Shown here one piece after another: positions 47,136 through 55,801 of a stretch of 64,000 nt of DNA; within the stretch, counting starts at the first letter, position 1, and each line of letters begins with the position of its first letter. The DNA is from Tissierella creatinini (GTDB taxonomy: Bacteria > Bacillota > Clostridia > Tissierellales > Tissierellaceae): positions 1 through 64,000 of the forward strand of contig SUSS01000010.1 of the NCBI GenBank assembly GCA_005046945.1, in the 5' to 3' direction. Position numbers and translations under genes: made by a program. The notes below the pieces were generated by a model. It saw nothing but the letters and a program-made list of their open reading frames with translations. It searched no databases and was not told the DNA's origin.

Positions 47136-47897
47136 CTACTCCAATTCTTCTCCCTGATCTGTTAAAATCATGGGGCCGTCCTTAGTTATTGCTAAGGTAT
47201 GCTCGTATTGAGTTGAGAGTTTGCCATCTAAGGTTCTGGCTGTCCATTTATTATCATCAACCTTAATCTTCCAACTTCCAATATTGATCATAGGCTCTAT
47301 AGTAAGTACCATGCCTTCCACAAGACGTGCTCCTCTGCCTGCTGTTCCATAGTGTGGCACTTGTGGATCTTCATGCATTGATTTACCAATACCATGCCCC
47401 ACAAAATCCCTCACTACTGAAAATCCATTTTCCTCAACAAAGGCTTGAATAGCTGCAGAAATATCTCCAATTCTATTTCCTACTTGGGCCTTTTCTATAC
47501 CTATATAAAGGGATTTCTTTGTTACATCGAGAAGCTTCTGTGCATCTTCGGATACTTTACCGACACCATAAGACCATGCTGAATCTGCAAGCCATCCATC
47601 CAGGTTAACTACCATATCAATAGTTACTATATCCCCTTCATTCAATGGCTTTTCGCTTGGAAATCCATGACAGACTTCATCGTTTACTGAAGCACATGTT
47701 GCATAGGGATAACCATGATAACCTTTTTGCTCAGGAATTGCTCCCCTTTGCTCAAGGTATTGTTCTACAAATCTATCTATATCCATTGTAGTAATTCCAG
47801 GTCTTATTATCCTTTTTATTTCTTTATGAACATCAGCAAGAATTTCCCCTGCAGCCTTCATCTTAAGTATTTCTTCCTCGGTTTTAACAATAATCAT
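47136..47897 (-). CDS. map: Methionine aminopeptidase, type I
   Basis: About 253 residues. The metal-binding residues appear in NEGDIVTIDMVVNLDGWLAD, FVGHGIGKSMHEDPQVPH, LTIEPMINI and YEHTLAITKDG. It removes the initiator methionine from new proteins. A Clostridia-type short enzyme without an SH3-like or zinc-finger extension. Two starts are possible: ATG at 47897 or TTG at 47909, which is nearer to GGAAGG; the ATG gives the family N terminus. Confidence 0.95.
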   Translation of the reverse strand: MIIVKTEEEILKMKAAGEILADVHKEIKRIIRPGITTMDIDRFVEQYLEQRGAIPEQKGYHGYPYATCASVNDEVCHGFPSEKPLNEGDIVTIDMVVNLDGWLADSAWSYGVGKVSEDAQKLLDVTKKSLYIGIEKAQVGNRIGDISAAIQAFVEENGFSVVRDFVGHGIGKSMHEDPQVPHYGTAGRGARLVEGMVLTIEPMINIGSWKIKVDDNKWTARTLDGKLSTQYEHTLAITKDGPMILTDQGEELE

Positions 47898-47922
47898 AAC
47901 TAAACTCAACTTCCTTCCTATT

Positions 47923-48762
47923 CTATGTTGCTAATTCTATGTTGCTAAATTCTTTAATTATTTTAATAAATTCCTCATCATATCTTAAATCATCAAAATC
48001 CTTATCCATTTTAAACCAAGCCAATAGCCCAGGAGAAAGCTTGAGAGATGCTCTCATATCTTTAAGTGCCATTTCCTTATTATTAAGCTTTGTATAAGAG
48101 CATGCTCTATTATAATATAGATTATGTGCATCCGGATTGTTTTCAATTCCCTCATTCAAAATTTCAATGGATGAATGAAAATCTTGATCCTCTATATAAA
48201 TAGCTGAAAGGTTCAAATATATATTAGGATAATGTGGATTGATTTCCTTTGCCTTATTATAGTATTCAATGGACTCTTTATGATTACCCATTTTCTTATA
48301 AACCACTCCCATATTAAAGAGGGATTTATAGAAGTCATTTCTTAAATCAATACTCCATTTAATATAATAAAATGCTTCTTCATACTTATCCAACTCCTCA
48401 TAAAGGGAGCCTATATTGTTCAGGCATATATAATCATTTGGGTTTACCTTTGAAGCCATAATGAAATACTTTAATGCTTCTTCTATTAAGCCCCCTTCAT
48501 CATAAAGGGTGGCTAAATTATATAAAGCGTCAAAGCTATTTGGCTCGATATCTAGGATTCTCATATACACCATCTTAGCCTTCTGGTATTCATCTATTTC
48601 TTCATAAATAGATGCTATATTGAACATGATGATTATAGTTTCTTCTTTATCCCCATTATAGGAAAGCGCCTTTTCATACATTTCCACTGCCTTATATTCG
48701 TCATTGTTCATATAGAATTCTTCAGCTAATAGTATATAATTTTTTCGCCTATAAGTTGCCAT
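47923..48762 (-). CDS. Tetratricopeptide (TPR) repeat protein
   Basis: A 279-residue cytoplasmic protein made of about seven TPR units (for example NDEYKAVEMYEKALSYNG, EEALKYFIMASKVNPNDY, KESIEYYNKAKEINPHYPNI). There is no catalytic domain, signal peptide or membrane helix. It lies 26 bases before map on the same strand. Its role is presumably protein-protein contact; partners cannot be named. Confidence 0.88.
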   Translation of the reverse strand: MATYRRKNYILLAEEFYMNNDEYKAVEMYEKALSYNGDKEETIIIMFNIASIYEEIDEYQKAKMVYMRILDIEPNSFDALYNLATLYDEGGLIEEALKYFIMASKVNPNDYICLNNIGSLYEELDKYEEAFYYIKWSIDLRNDFYKSLFNMGVVYKKMGNHKESIEYYNKAKEINPHYPNIYLNLSAIYIEDQDFHSSIEILNEGIENNPDAHNLYYNRACSYTKLNNKEMALKDMRASLKLSPGLLAWFKMDKDFDDLRYDEEFIKIIKEFSNIELAT

Positions 48763-48799
48763 TTCTCACCTCATTAGTCCAGAAGGTTCCCTACAACCC

Positions 48800-48848
48800 C
48801 TTTTTTGATTTAATATAAAAGGGGAACTTTTATATTAAATCAAAAAAG
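48800..48848 (-). repeat. 22-bp perfect inverted repeat
   Basis: Arms 48800-48821 and 48827-48848 are perfect complements around a 5-base loop (GGGAA on the plus strand). It lies between the TPR gene and the nitroreductase gene and overlaps the next hairpin by four bases. Confidence 0.9.
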
Positions 48849-48870
48849 TAGAGTATTCTCTACTTTTTAA
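48845..48870 (-). terminator. Terminator after the nitroreductase gene
   Basis: Minus strand AAAAAGTAGAG-AATA-CTCTACTTTTTT, an 11-bp stem with a built-in T-run. Its T-run is also the start of the neighbouring 22-bp inverted repeat, so both cannot form fully together. Confidence 0.85.
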
Positions 48871-48906
48871 TATCAAATAAATCTAGCTTATGCATTGAAT
48901 AAGTCT

Positions 48907-49719
48907 TTACAGTTGGTACTCTGCAATATATTTATAGTTAGTATTTCCTTCATGGAGGAATCCATCTAATAATTTCCAACTATTCTTGGTTCCTTCTAGT
49001 TCCATAAGCTTTTCAAAATAGTACATTGCTATTCCAGCATCGATAAGAGGCGGATTCTCTCCCTCTTCAAATTTAACGAGTAGATGGACCTTATCATCTT
49101 TTATGATAAATCTCCATGGCTGTGCATTCTTTATTGATGGTGCAAATCTTAGATAGTAAAAAACATCAGCAAGGCCTCTCTCCTCTAAGTATTCCATATC
49201 TATTCTACCGCCAAGTTCTTCTGAATAAACTATCTCTTCTACACCAATTCTTTCACTAAAGGGCTCTTGTATAAAAGGATTTCTTCTCTTTGGATATCCA
49301 ATTGCAAGGACGAAATTTACCTCTGTAGTACTCTCTCCAAATATGGCCTTTCTTCTATCCATATCAACATTATAAACACTAACCCAACATGATGCAATAT
49401 TCATATTATTTAGGGCTGTTACTAATTTTTCCATATAATATGCACTATAAATCATATCCTTATCCGATTTATTCTTAATATCTACAGTTATATAATGAGG
49501 ACTCTCAATCATAACTCCTGAGTAACCGGCTAATCCTTTCAAACCATTATATATATTCTCTCCATACTCATAGAGCTTGAAACTAATCTTTCCCGAAGGA
49601 TTTTCAAGTTCTAAATCCTTCAAAATACCAATTATTTTATCAAGAACTTCAGGACTTACCTTCTTATTCTTGAATTGTCTTGTTGATTTTCTACTCTGTA
49701 AGAAGTTGTTCAGTATCAT
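48907..49719 (-). CDS. Nitroreductase family protein (TM1586 type)
   Basis: A 270-residue FMN-dependent nitroreductase-fold protein. LQSRKSTRQFKNKKVSPEVLD at the N terminus, ALNNMNIASCWVSVYNVD in the middle and APSIKNAQPWRF in the second half. The length and two-lobed form fit the TM1586 branch, in which the fold is made from an internal duplication. The substrate is unknown. Confidence 0.85.
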   Translation of the reverse strand: MILNNFLQSRKSTRQFKNKKVSPEVLDKIIGILKDLELENPSGKISFKLYEYGENIYNGLKGLAGYSGVMIESPHYITVDIKNKSDKDMIYSAYYMEKLVTALNNMNIASCWVSVYNVDMDRRKAIFGESTTEVNFVLAIGYPKRRNPFIQEPFSERIGVEEIVYSEELGGRIDMEYLEERGLADVFYYLRFAPSIKNAQPWRFIIKDDKVHLLVKFEEGENPPLIDAGIAMYYFEKLMELEGTKNSWKLLDGFLHEGNTNYKYIAEYQL

Positions 49720-49744
49720 TTAAACCCCCCTAATATAAAAATAT

Positions 49745-50302
49745 TTAATTAATACCTATAAAAGTAATTACTTTATCAACATATTCCAATAGGTAATGAT
49801 GTGTAATCAATCCACCACCAATTCCTATTATTAGACCAGCGGTAACGTCTGTTGGATAATGAACTCCAAGATATATTCTAGAGATTGCAATTATGGTTGC
49901 TAAAATATAGACCAACATGCTAAACTTTGGCATATTTAAGGCTAGTGTTGTTGCAAGAGAAAAACTTGCAGTAGTATGACCTGAAGGAAAGGAATAATCG
50001 GATAGGTCTATACCAAAGGTATTTAATTGTTCAATTATCTTATATGGTCTTTCTCTACTTAAAAGCCTTTTTAGACTATGGACTACTATCTGTGTAAAAC
50101 CAAGTGCTATTATAGCCTCAATACCTACTTTTTTATTATAAGTACTGCCGAAAATAATAAGTGAAATACAAAAAACAGTAATAAACAATGCCCCACCAAG
50201 ATCAGTTACTCTATACAAAAATTTGTCAAGATACTTGTTCTTAATTTTAGAATTTATAAGTTTGATGAAAAAATCATCAAATGACTTTAATCCCTTTCTC
50301 AT
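49745..50302 (-). CDS. PAP2 family phosphatase
   Basis: A 185-residue membrane protein with the three-part PAP2 signature: KRLLSRERPYK, FPSGHTTASF and SRIYLGVHYPTDVTAGL. Likely acts on a lipid phosphate such as undecaprenyl pyrophosphate. The ATG at 50302 is at a good distance from GAGG; the in-frame ATG at 50311 touches it. Confidence 0.9.
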   Translation of the reverse strand: MRKGLKSFDDFFIKLINSKIKNKYLDKFLYRVTDLGGALFITVFCISLIIFGSTYNKKVGIEAIIALGFTQIVVHSLKRLLSRERPYKIIEQLNTFGIDLSDYSFPSGHTTASFSLATTLALNMPKFSMLVYILATIIAISRIYLGVHYPTDVTAGLIIGIGGGLITHHYLLEYVDKVITFIGIN

Positions 50303-50425
50303 GTTTACCATCCTCTTTGCAGATTCGAGAAAAAATTTTCATTAAAACAATTTCTACACCTAATTATAATATATTATTACCCCAAATTCCAGATAATAAT
50401 TGAATATTGCTATTTTCCCAGTATA

Positions 50426-50454
50426 GTGACTAACTAATTCTTTTATGATAAAAT
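50426..50454 (+). promoter_or_regulatory. Promoter of the UvrD-like helicase gene
   Basis: GTGACT (50426-50431), 17-base spacer, TAAAAT (50449-50454) with an upstream TG. Confidence 0.6.
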
Positions 50455-50478
50455 AAACATAATATTGGAGGTAATGAA

Positions 50479-52344
50479 GTGAATCTAAGTAATGAGCAAA
50501 TAAATGCTATAAATCATAAAGATGGTCCTGCGCTTGTATTAGCTGTTCCAGGAGCAGGAAAAACAACGGTCCTAATGCACAGAACCTATCATCTAATAAA
50601 GGATTATGGAGTAGATCCTGAAAGAATTCTTTCAATCACTTTTAGTAAAGCATCTGCTTTGGATATGAAAAATAGATTTTTTAAGATATTTCCGGAAGTA
50701 GATTCAGGGCTTATAAAATTTTCGACCATTCATGCCTTTTGTTTCACTCTTATTAAGGAGTATTCCTACCTAAAAAGAGTTAATTATCTTTTAATCGAAG
50801 ACGAAAAGAATGAAATAAATAAATATAACCTCCTAAAGAAGATCTACTTCAAGCTAAATAAAGATTATATAACCGAAGAAAAACTAGAATCCTTATTGAA
50901 TTCCATAGGTTACATTAAGAACATGATGATTACTCCTGAAGCATTTAAAAAGGATAGAAAGACTGATATTGAAAATTTTTTAGATATTTATAAAATTTAT
51001 GAAGATTTTAAACGAAAAAACAATTTAATAGATTTCGATGACATGCTGACTATTTCCCTGGAAATAATCAAAGAAAACCCCTATATTTTGGAGAAATATA
51101 GGGCGAAATATGACTTTTTCCAGCTGGATGAAGGACAGGATACATCTAAAATTCAGCTTTCAATCATAAAACTCCTTTCAGCGCCAAAAGACAACCTCTT
51201 CATCGTAGCTGACGATGATCAATCAATATATGGATTCAGAGGAGCTTTTCCAAAGGGTTTACTGGATTTTAACAAACAATATCCTAAGGGCAAACTATAT
51301 TTTATGGAAAAAAACTATAGATCTACTAAGAACATTGTATCTTTATGCAATAAATTTATTAAAGGAAACAAACAAAGATATAAAAAGGAAATATTCACAG
51401 ACAACGATTACCTTAAGCCAATAGATATTATAAAAGTGAAAAATATAAAGGATCAATACAAAGTCCTCCTTGATAGCTTGAAAAATCAAGATCTTTCTAA
51501 TTGCTGTATATTGTTTAGAAATAATCTATCCTCTATTGGGTTAATTGAAGTCTTGGAAAGAAATAATATAAATTTCTACATGAGAGATACTAAGCTTAGG
51601 TTTTTTAACCATTGGATACTTAAGGATATTCTTACCTTTATGGAATTCTCCAATGATACAACATTGATTGAATTATATGAGAATATATATTATAAGTCTA
51701 GAGGTTATATATCAAAGAAACATATAAACTTTGCTAAAACATTAGACTATCGAATGAGCGTATTCGACAGGATTAAAGAATATCCCCAACTTAATGAATA
51801 TTATCAAAGGACCTTACGTGATCTAAAATTTGATTTCATGAAAATTTCTAAACTTAAGCCCTTTGATGCAATAGAACATATAGAAAAAGAAATGGAGTAT
51901 GGCGAATATCTAAAGGAAAACTCAATGAAATTCGGATATACCTACGACACTGTAAAGACAATATTATATTATCTTAAGATAATAGCTAAAAGGACATTGG
52001 ACTTATCTGAATTCAAGGGTAGGTTAAAGCATCTTCAACACCTTTGTCTTAATTCTAAGGGAAATAAGGGGTGCCTTACCCTATCTACAATCCACTCTGC
52101 CAAAGGACTAGAATTTGATTCAGTATATATGGTGGATTTGATAGATGGAGATTTCCCTAGTATATCAAGCATAGAGGCTATAGAAAAAAATAATTTTGAA
52201 CTAATTGAAGAAGAAAGACGCTTATTCTACGTAGGCATGACAAGGGCTAAAAATAATCTTACCCTCATCACACCTAATACTTTGGGAGATAAATATTTAG
52301 AACCTTCAAGATTCTTAACTGAAATTGAAGAACAAGCAAAATAG
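50479..52344 (+). CDS. UvrD/Rep-family superfamily 1 DNA helicase
   Basis: A 621-residue ATP-dependent 3'-5' helicase, about 100 residues shorter than PcrA. Q-motif LSNEQINAINHKDGPALV, Walker A PGAGKTTVLMHR, motif Ia ITFSKASALDMKNRF, Walker B FFQLDEGQDTSK (canonical enzymes have DEFQD or DEYQD; Gly here is unusual), motif III DDDQSIYGFRGA, motif V TIHSAKGLEFDSVYMVDLIDG, motif VI FYVGMTRAKNNL. The start codon is GTG after GGAGG. It is probably a second, accessory helicase of this family. Confidence 0.93.
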   Translation: MNLSNEQINAINHKDGPALVLAVPGAGKTTVLMHRTYHLIKDYGVDPERILSITFSKASALDMKNRFFKIFPEVDSGLIKFSTIHAFCFTLIKEYSYLKRVNYLLIEDEKNEINKYNLLKKIYFKLNKDYITEEKLESLLNSIGYIKNMMITPEAFKKDRKTDIENFLDIYKIYEDFKRKNNLIDFDDMLTISLEIIKENPYILEKYRAKYDFFQLDEGQDTSKIQLSIIKLLSAPKDNLFIVADDDQSIYGFRGAFPKGLLDFNKQYPKGKLYFMEKNYRSTKNIVSLCNKFIKGNKQRYKKEIFTDNDYLKPIDIIKVKNIKDQYKVLLDSLKNQDLSNCCILFRNNLSSIGLIEVLERNNINFYMRDTKLRFFNHWILKDILTFMEFSNDTTLIELYENIYYKSRGYISKKHINFAKTLDYRMSVFDRIKEYPQLNEYYQRTLRDLKFDFMKISKLKPFDAIEHIEKEMEYGEYLKENSMKFGYTYDTVKTILYYLKIIAKRTLDLSEFKGRLKHLQHLCLNSKGNKGCLTLSTIHSAKGLEFDSVYMVDLIDGDFPSISSIEAIEKNNFELIEEERRLFYVGMTRAKNNLTLITPNTLGDKYLEPSRFLTEIEEQAK

Positions 52345-52447
52345 TTTCTATCCATATGAATAAAAAACTTAACTTTAGCAATAATAAGAATGCACAAGGA
52401 TTAATTTGAGCCTTTGGTAGCATTACTTAAATAGGAGGAAAGTTTAT

Positions 52448-52582
52448 ATGGACAGAAACAAGCAACAAAAGTCAAGCAAGAATGAAAATAAGAATCAACA
52501 AAGCAAAAAAAACAACCAAAATAATCAACAAAGAAGTCAAAAAAATAGTCAACAATCCAGCGAAGAAAACGAAGAAAAATAA
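52448..52582 (+). CDS. Small Asn/Gln/Lys/Ser-rich protein (44 residues)
   Basis: ATG at 52448 follows GGAGG by 9 bases, and the frame runs to TAA at 52580. The product is 44 residues and nearly all polar (MDRNKQQKSSKNENKNQQSK at the start, SSEENEEK at the end): basic and Gln/Asn-rich with an acidic tail. It is followed at once by a strong terminator. The composition recalls small Gln/Asn-rich spore or stress proteins, but no family was recognised. Gene start and terminator signals support it as real. Confidence 0.6.
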   Translation: MDRNKQQKSSKNENKNQQSKKNNQNNQQRSQKNSQQSSEENEEK

Positions 52583-52618
52583 CAAGAAAGGTCCTAAGCA
52601 GGACCTTTCTTGTTATTT
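52581..52618. terminator. Strong convergent terminator
   Basis: A 15-bp perfect stem (AACAAGAAAGGTCCT with its complement) and a 4-base loop (AAGC), overlapping the stop of the small ORF on the plus strand and the end of the GerMN gene on the minus strand. Confidence 0.8.
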
Positions 52619-53683
52619 AAATTCCTCTATATTTTCTAAATCAACCTTAAAGGTTTCTCCCTCTTGAATGGCAATATGACCCGATTCATAAGGTCTGCCA
52701 TTCATTGATATATATACTTCCTCAGTATCATAAAATTTACCTATTGTATTTACAATACTATTTAAAACTGCAGCTTCATAGGATGAACCCACATTTAAGT
52801 CCCTTATAAAGGATTCATTAAAATCCACCTTTGCAACCCAAGAGCTCCTATCTAAATGGACAGAATTAATTATGGCACCTGGAGGAAGAGTTAAACCAAG
52901 TCTTTCATCAGGAGGATTTTTCATCTTGGATTCCAATATCTTCTCGATATTGGCATTAGTAGTAAATTCCAAACTATCTCTTATAAATACTACTTCCATA
53001 CTATTATCCTTTAAAGGATAATAAACCAACATTTCCTGAGTCATAGGAATATTTCTTATTTCCTTTAAGAGAGTCTTAATCTCTGTATCCCCATCTTTAT
53101 AGACTCTGGCAACAAATCCAATCCCTTTAACAAAATAATCCTTTTGAAGCCTTTCTTGGTCAAAGACCGTAGTAACTTCCAAAGCCTCCAGGCTACCATA
53201 TGGGGTTTCTATTTGAGCATCTAGCGAAGTAATTTTCTTTTCATAGCCATCAGTGCTTACCCAAGTCGTACCTCTTTCTAAAGGCTCCTTAAGAATAATA
53301 TCCTGTTTTTCAGCCATTACATCGAGGAGATCTTCTATATGATAAAATTCTCCTTCATGATATATTTCAGATAGGCTTCCATCACTTAACTCTAACACTC
53401 TTAGAATATTTGTTCCGGGATTCATAACCTTTATTTGTGCTCTATTTCCTCTTATGAATTCAAAATAAACATCTTGGGAGGCAAATTCATTCCCTTCACC
53501 TTCATAGACAAGCATAGTATTTTCTAAAAAAGGAAAATACTCATCTATCATATTAGCTTCATCTGTTTTCGATACTCCACCTTCCTGGATTGGAGCATCA
53601 ACCACATCAGGGCTAAGCTTGCAGCCTACAAATAAAGTTGCAATTAATAAAATCAATAATCCTACTTCCATCATTTTCCTCAT
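52613..53683 (-). CDS. GerMN-domain lipoprotein
   Basis: A 356-residue lipoprotein. Lipobox LFVG/C at Cys21, a middle region with beta structure, and a C-terminal GerMN domain (MLVYYPLKDNSMEVVFIRD, SVHLDRSSWVAKVDFNESF, YEAAVLNSIVNTIGKF). GerMN is named after the spore germination protein GerM but is also found in vegetative cell-wall proteins, so it does not prove sporulation. ATG follows GAGGTGATAAT. Confidence 0.87.
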   Translation of the reverse strand: MRKMMEVGLLILLIATLFVGCKLSPDVVDAPIQEGGVSKTDEANMIDEYFPFLENTMLVYEGEGNEFASQDVYFEFIRGNRAQIKVMNPGTNILRVLELSDGSLSEIYHEGEFYHIEDLLDVMAEKQDIILKEPLERGTTWVSTDGYEKKITSLDAQIETPYGSLEALEVTTVFDQERLQKDYFVKGIGFVARVYKDGDTEIKTLLKEIRNIPMTQEMLVYYPLKDNSMEVVFIRDSLEFTTNANIEKILESKMKNPPDERLGLTLPPGAIINSVHLDRSSWVAKVDFNESFIRDLNVGSSYEAAVLNSIVNTIGKFYDTEEVYISMNGRPYESGHIAIQEGETFKVDLENIEEFK

Positions 53684-53789
53684 ATTATCACCTCTTGGGG
53701 ATTTGTACTAATCATATACCCTATATTCATCTCGCTGTATTCATTATAGTATATATCCCAAGGCAACAAATTACGAATTAGTAACAATA

Positions 53790-54515
53790 TTAAAGAATTT
53801 CCATATCCGCTTTTAATTTATATATAACATTTTTTCTTTCAACTATGATAGTAGCCCTTTCTTTTAGGTCATCATCAGCCCTAATGGCAAGTAATAGTTC
53901 CTTGTTAGGATTTATAGCTATGGGATTACCCATCATCTTGAGCATAGAAAAGTCCCCAGTAGTGTCCCCATAAGCATAGCTTCTTTTTAAGTCTACATCA
54001 TATTTTTCTATAATATCATTTAGCTCCTTTTGTTTGCTCTTAGAATCCCACATCTTGACAATCTCACCGGTGAATTTGTTATCCCCATCAACCTTATAAA
54101 GGGTACCCCTATATTCAGTAACCTCATATTTATCCGCCATTCTAGACACTAAGAAATCAGGGCTACCCGATATGAAGAATACCTTGTGGCCTTGTTCTTT
54201 ATGCCATTTTATTTGATTTCTTGAATATTTATATATCATATCCCCATTGGATTTTATAACATGATCTGCAATATATTCAATATAATCCCTCTTTACGCCT
54301 TTAAGTTCTTCCAAGTAGATTTTGGCTAGCAGTTCCAGATACTCTTCAAAATCCCCATATCTCTTTTCCCATTCAAGATATACCTTTTTTACCTTGGTAT
54401 GCCATATAACAGGGTCTATTACTTCAAAAGCAATAAGCTTTTTAAAATGCTCAATCATCAAAGAATTTCTAAATATAGTTCCATCAATATCAAAAAAAGC
54501 AGCTTGATTCTTCAT
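53790..54515 (-). CDS. HAD-IB family phosphatase (SerB-like)
   Basis: A 241-residue HAD hydrolase with FFDIDGTIFRNSL (motif I), FFISGSPDFLVSRMADKYE (motif II) and YAYGDTTGDFSMLKMMGNP (motif IV). The small helical cap between motifs I and II is typical of the IB branch, which contains phosphoserine phosphatase and lipid-phosphate phosphatases. The ATG at 54515 follows GGGTGATAAA. Confidence 0.88.
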   Translation of the reverse strand: MKNQAAFFDIDGTIFRNSLMIEHFKKLIAFEVIDPVIWHTKVKKVYLEWEKRYGDFEEYLELLAKIYLEELKGVKRDYIEYIADHVIKSNGDMIYKYSRNQIKWHKEQGHKVFFISGSPDFLVSRMADKYEVTEYRGTLYKVDGDNKFTGEIVKMWDSKSKQKELNDIIEKYDVDLKRSYAYGDTTGDFSMLKMMGNPIAINPNKELLLAIRADDDLKERATIIVERKNVIYKLKADMEIL

Positions 54516-54568
54516 TTTATCACCCAACCTTTCTAGTATTCTATTCTAATATACTTATAAAGCAACCA

Positions 54569-54763
54569 TCACATGACTAGATATATTATAAAAGCAAGTA
54601 CTAATAATATAGGAACAAAGACTATTAAGGCAGAGATAATAATAGCAAGCAAATCATTTTTCTCTAATTGCAATTCATCATCTTCACCTTTATTTTTATC
54701 TTCTCCCTTGTTCCTATCCCTTAACCATTTCATGGCCCTATCTATTTTTTTTTGAAAAATCAT
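54569..54763 (-). CDS. Small single-pass membrane protein
   Basis: A 64-residue protein with a charged N-terminal half containing two copies of KGED (KGEDKNKGEDDE) and a C-terminal membrane helix (LLAIIISALIVFVPILLVLAFII). It begins 6 bases after the dppF stop with only a weak ribosome binding site (GAGTTGA), so translation would depend on dppF. The charged-then-membrane pattern favours a real protein; the function is unknown. Confidence 0.55.
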   Translation of the reverse strand: MIFQKKIDRAMKWLRDRNKGEDKNKGEDDELQLEKNDLLAIIISALIVFVPILLVLAFIIYLVM

Positions 54764-54769
54764 AAAAAA

Positions 54770-55801
54770 TCAACTCAATCTTATTTCCATATTTAACTTA
54801 TGATGGCATGCAACAAAATGGCCAGGTCTAGCCTCCTCAAAGGCAGGAAGAACTTTTTTACAAACATCTGTGGCATGCTTACAGCGAGTATGGAACTTAC
54901 ATCCACTAGGTGGTTTTATAGGACTTGGAATATCTCCTTCAAGAACCTCTAATTTACCCCTATCTTCATCAGTAGTAGGTATTGCTGAAAGAAGGGCTTC
55001 TGTATAAGGATGCATAGGTCTTGAGTAAAGAGATTTAGTCTCAGCTAATTCAACTATATTTCCAAGATACATAACCCCAACTCTGTCGCTTATATACTTA
55101 ATAACACTTAAATCATGGGATATAAACAAATAGGTTAAATCTTCCTTCTCCTTTAAGTCCAACAATAAATTGATAATCTGTGATTGAATAGATACATCTA
55201 GGGCTGATACGGCCTCATCACATATTATAAACTTAGGTTTTAATGCTATAGACCTTGCTATTCCTATACGCTGCCTCTGACCACCTGAAAATTGGTGTGG
55301 ATACCTATGAATAAAATATGGTGCTAATCCACATTTATCCATGGTTTCTACTATATAGTCCTGCACCTTGTCATCTTTTTTTGAAAACATCTTATGAGCA
55401 TATATACCCTCTGATATGATTTGCCCAACTGTCAATCTAGGATTTAAAGAAGAATATGGGTCTTGGAATATAAGTTGAAGGTCCTTACGGAGCCTTCTCA
55501 TTTCCTCTTCACTCAATTCTCCTAGGTTAATACCCCTATCCTCATAACCTTCATATCCATAATATAGGATACGCCCATCTGTTGGCTTATTAAGCATAAG
55601 TATTGAACGTCCTAATGTGGACTTACCACATCCACTTTCCCCTACTAGACCAAAAGTTTCTCCTTCATAAATATCAAGGCTTATATCTTCATTAGCCCTG
55701 ACAAATAGTTGCTCAGTTTGGAATAAGGATGACTTCTTTACAGGAAAGTATTGCTTTAAGTTCTCTACCCTTATAAGAACCTTCTTGTCCTTATTTGTCA
55801 T
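54770..55801 (-). CDS. dppF: Peptide ABC transporter ATP-binding protein DppF/OppF
   Basis: A 343-residue ATPase. Walker [16 protein letters not shown], signature [19 protein letters not shown], Walker [15 protein letters not shown], His switch FISHDLSVI, and the C-terminal oligopeptide extension with Cys residues ([16 protein letters not shown]), which often hold an iron-sulfur cluster. The true start is ATG 55801, after GGGGTTAGG; the reading frame is open further upstream inside dppD, with an 11-base overlap. Confidence 0.95.
   Translation of the reverse strand: MTNKDKKVLIRVENLKQYFPVKKSSLFQTEQLFVRANEDISLDIYEGETFGLVGESGCGKSTLGRSILMLNKPTDGRILYYGYEGYEDRGINLGELSEEEMRRLRKDLQLIFQDPYSSLNPRLTVGQIISEGIYAHKMFSKKDDKVQDYIVETMDKCGLAPYFIHRYPHQFSGGQRQRIGIARSIALKPKFIICDEAVSALDVSIQSQIINLLLDLKEKEDLTYLFISHDLSVIKYISDRVGVMYLGNIVELAETKSLYSRPMHPYTEALLSAIPTTDEDRGKLEVLEGDIPSPIKPPSGCKFHTRCKHATDVCKKVLPAFEEARPGHFVACHHKLNMEIRLS

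Noticed and set aside
52482..52667. 61-residue Lys-rich ORF on the plus strand
   Set aside because: It is an out-of-frame reading of the 44-residue ORF and runs through the strong terminator into the opposing gene.
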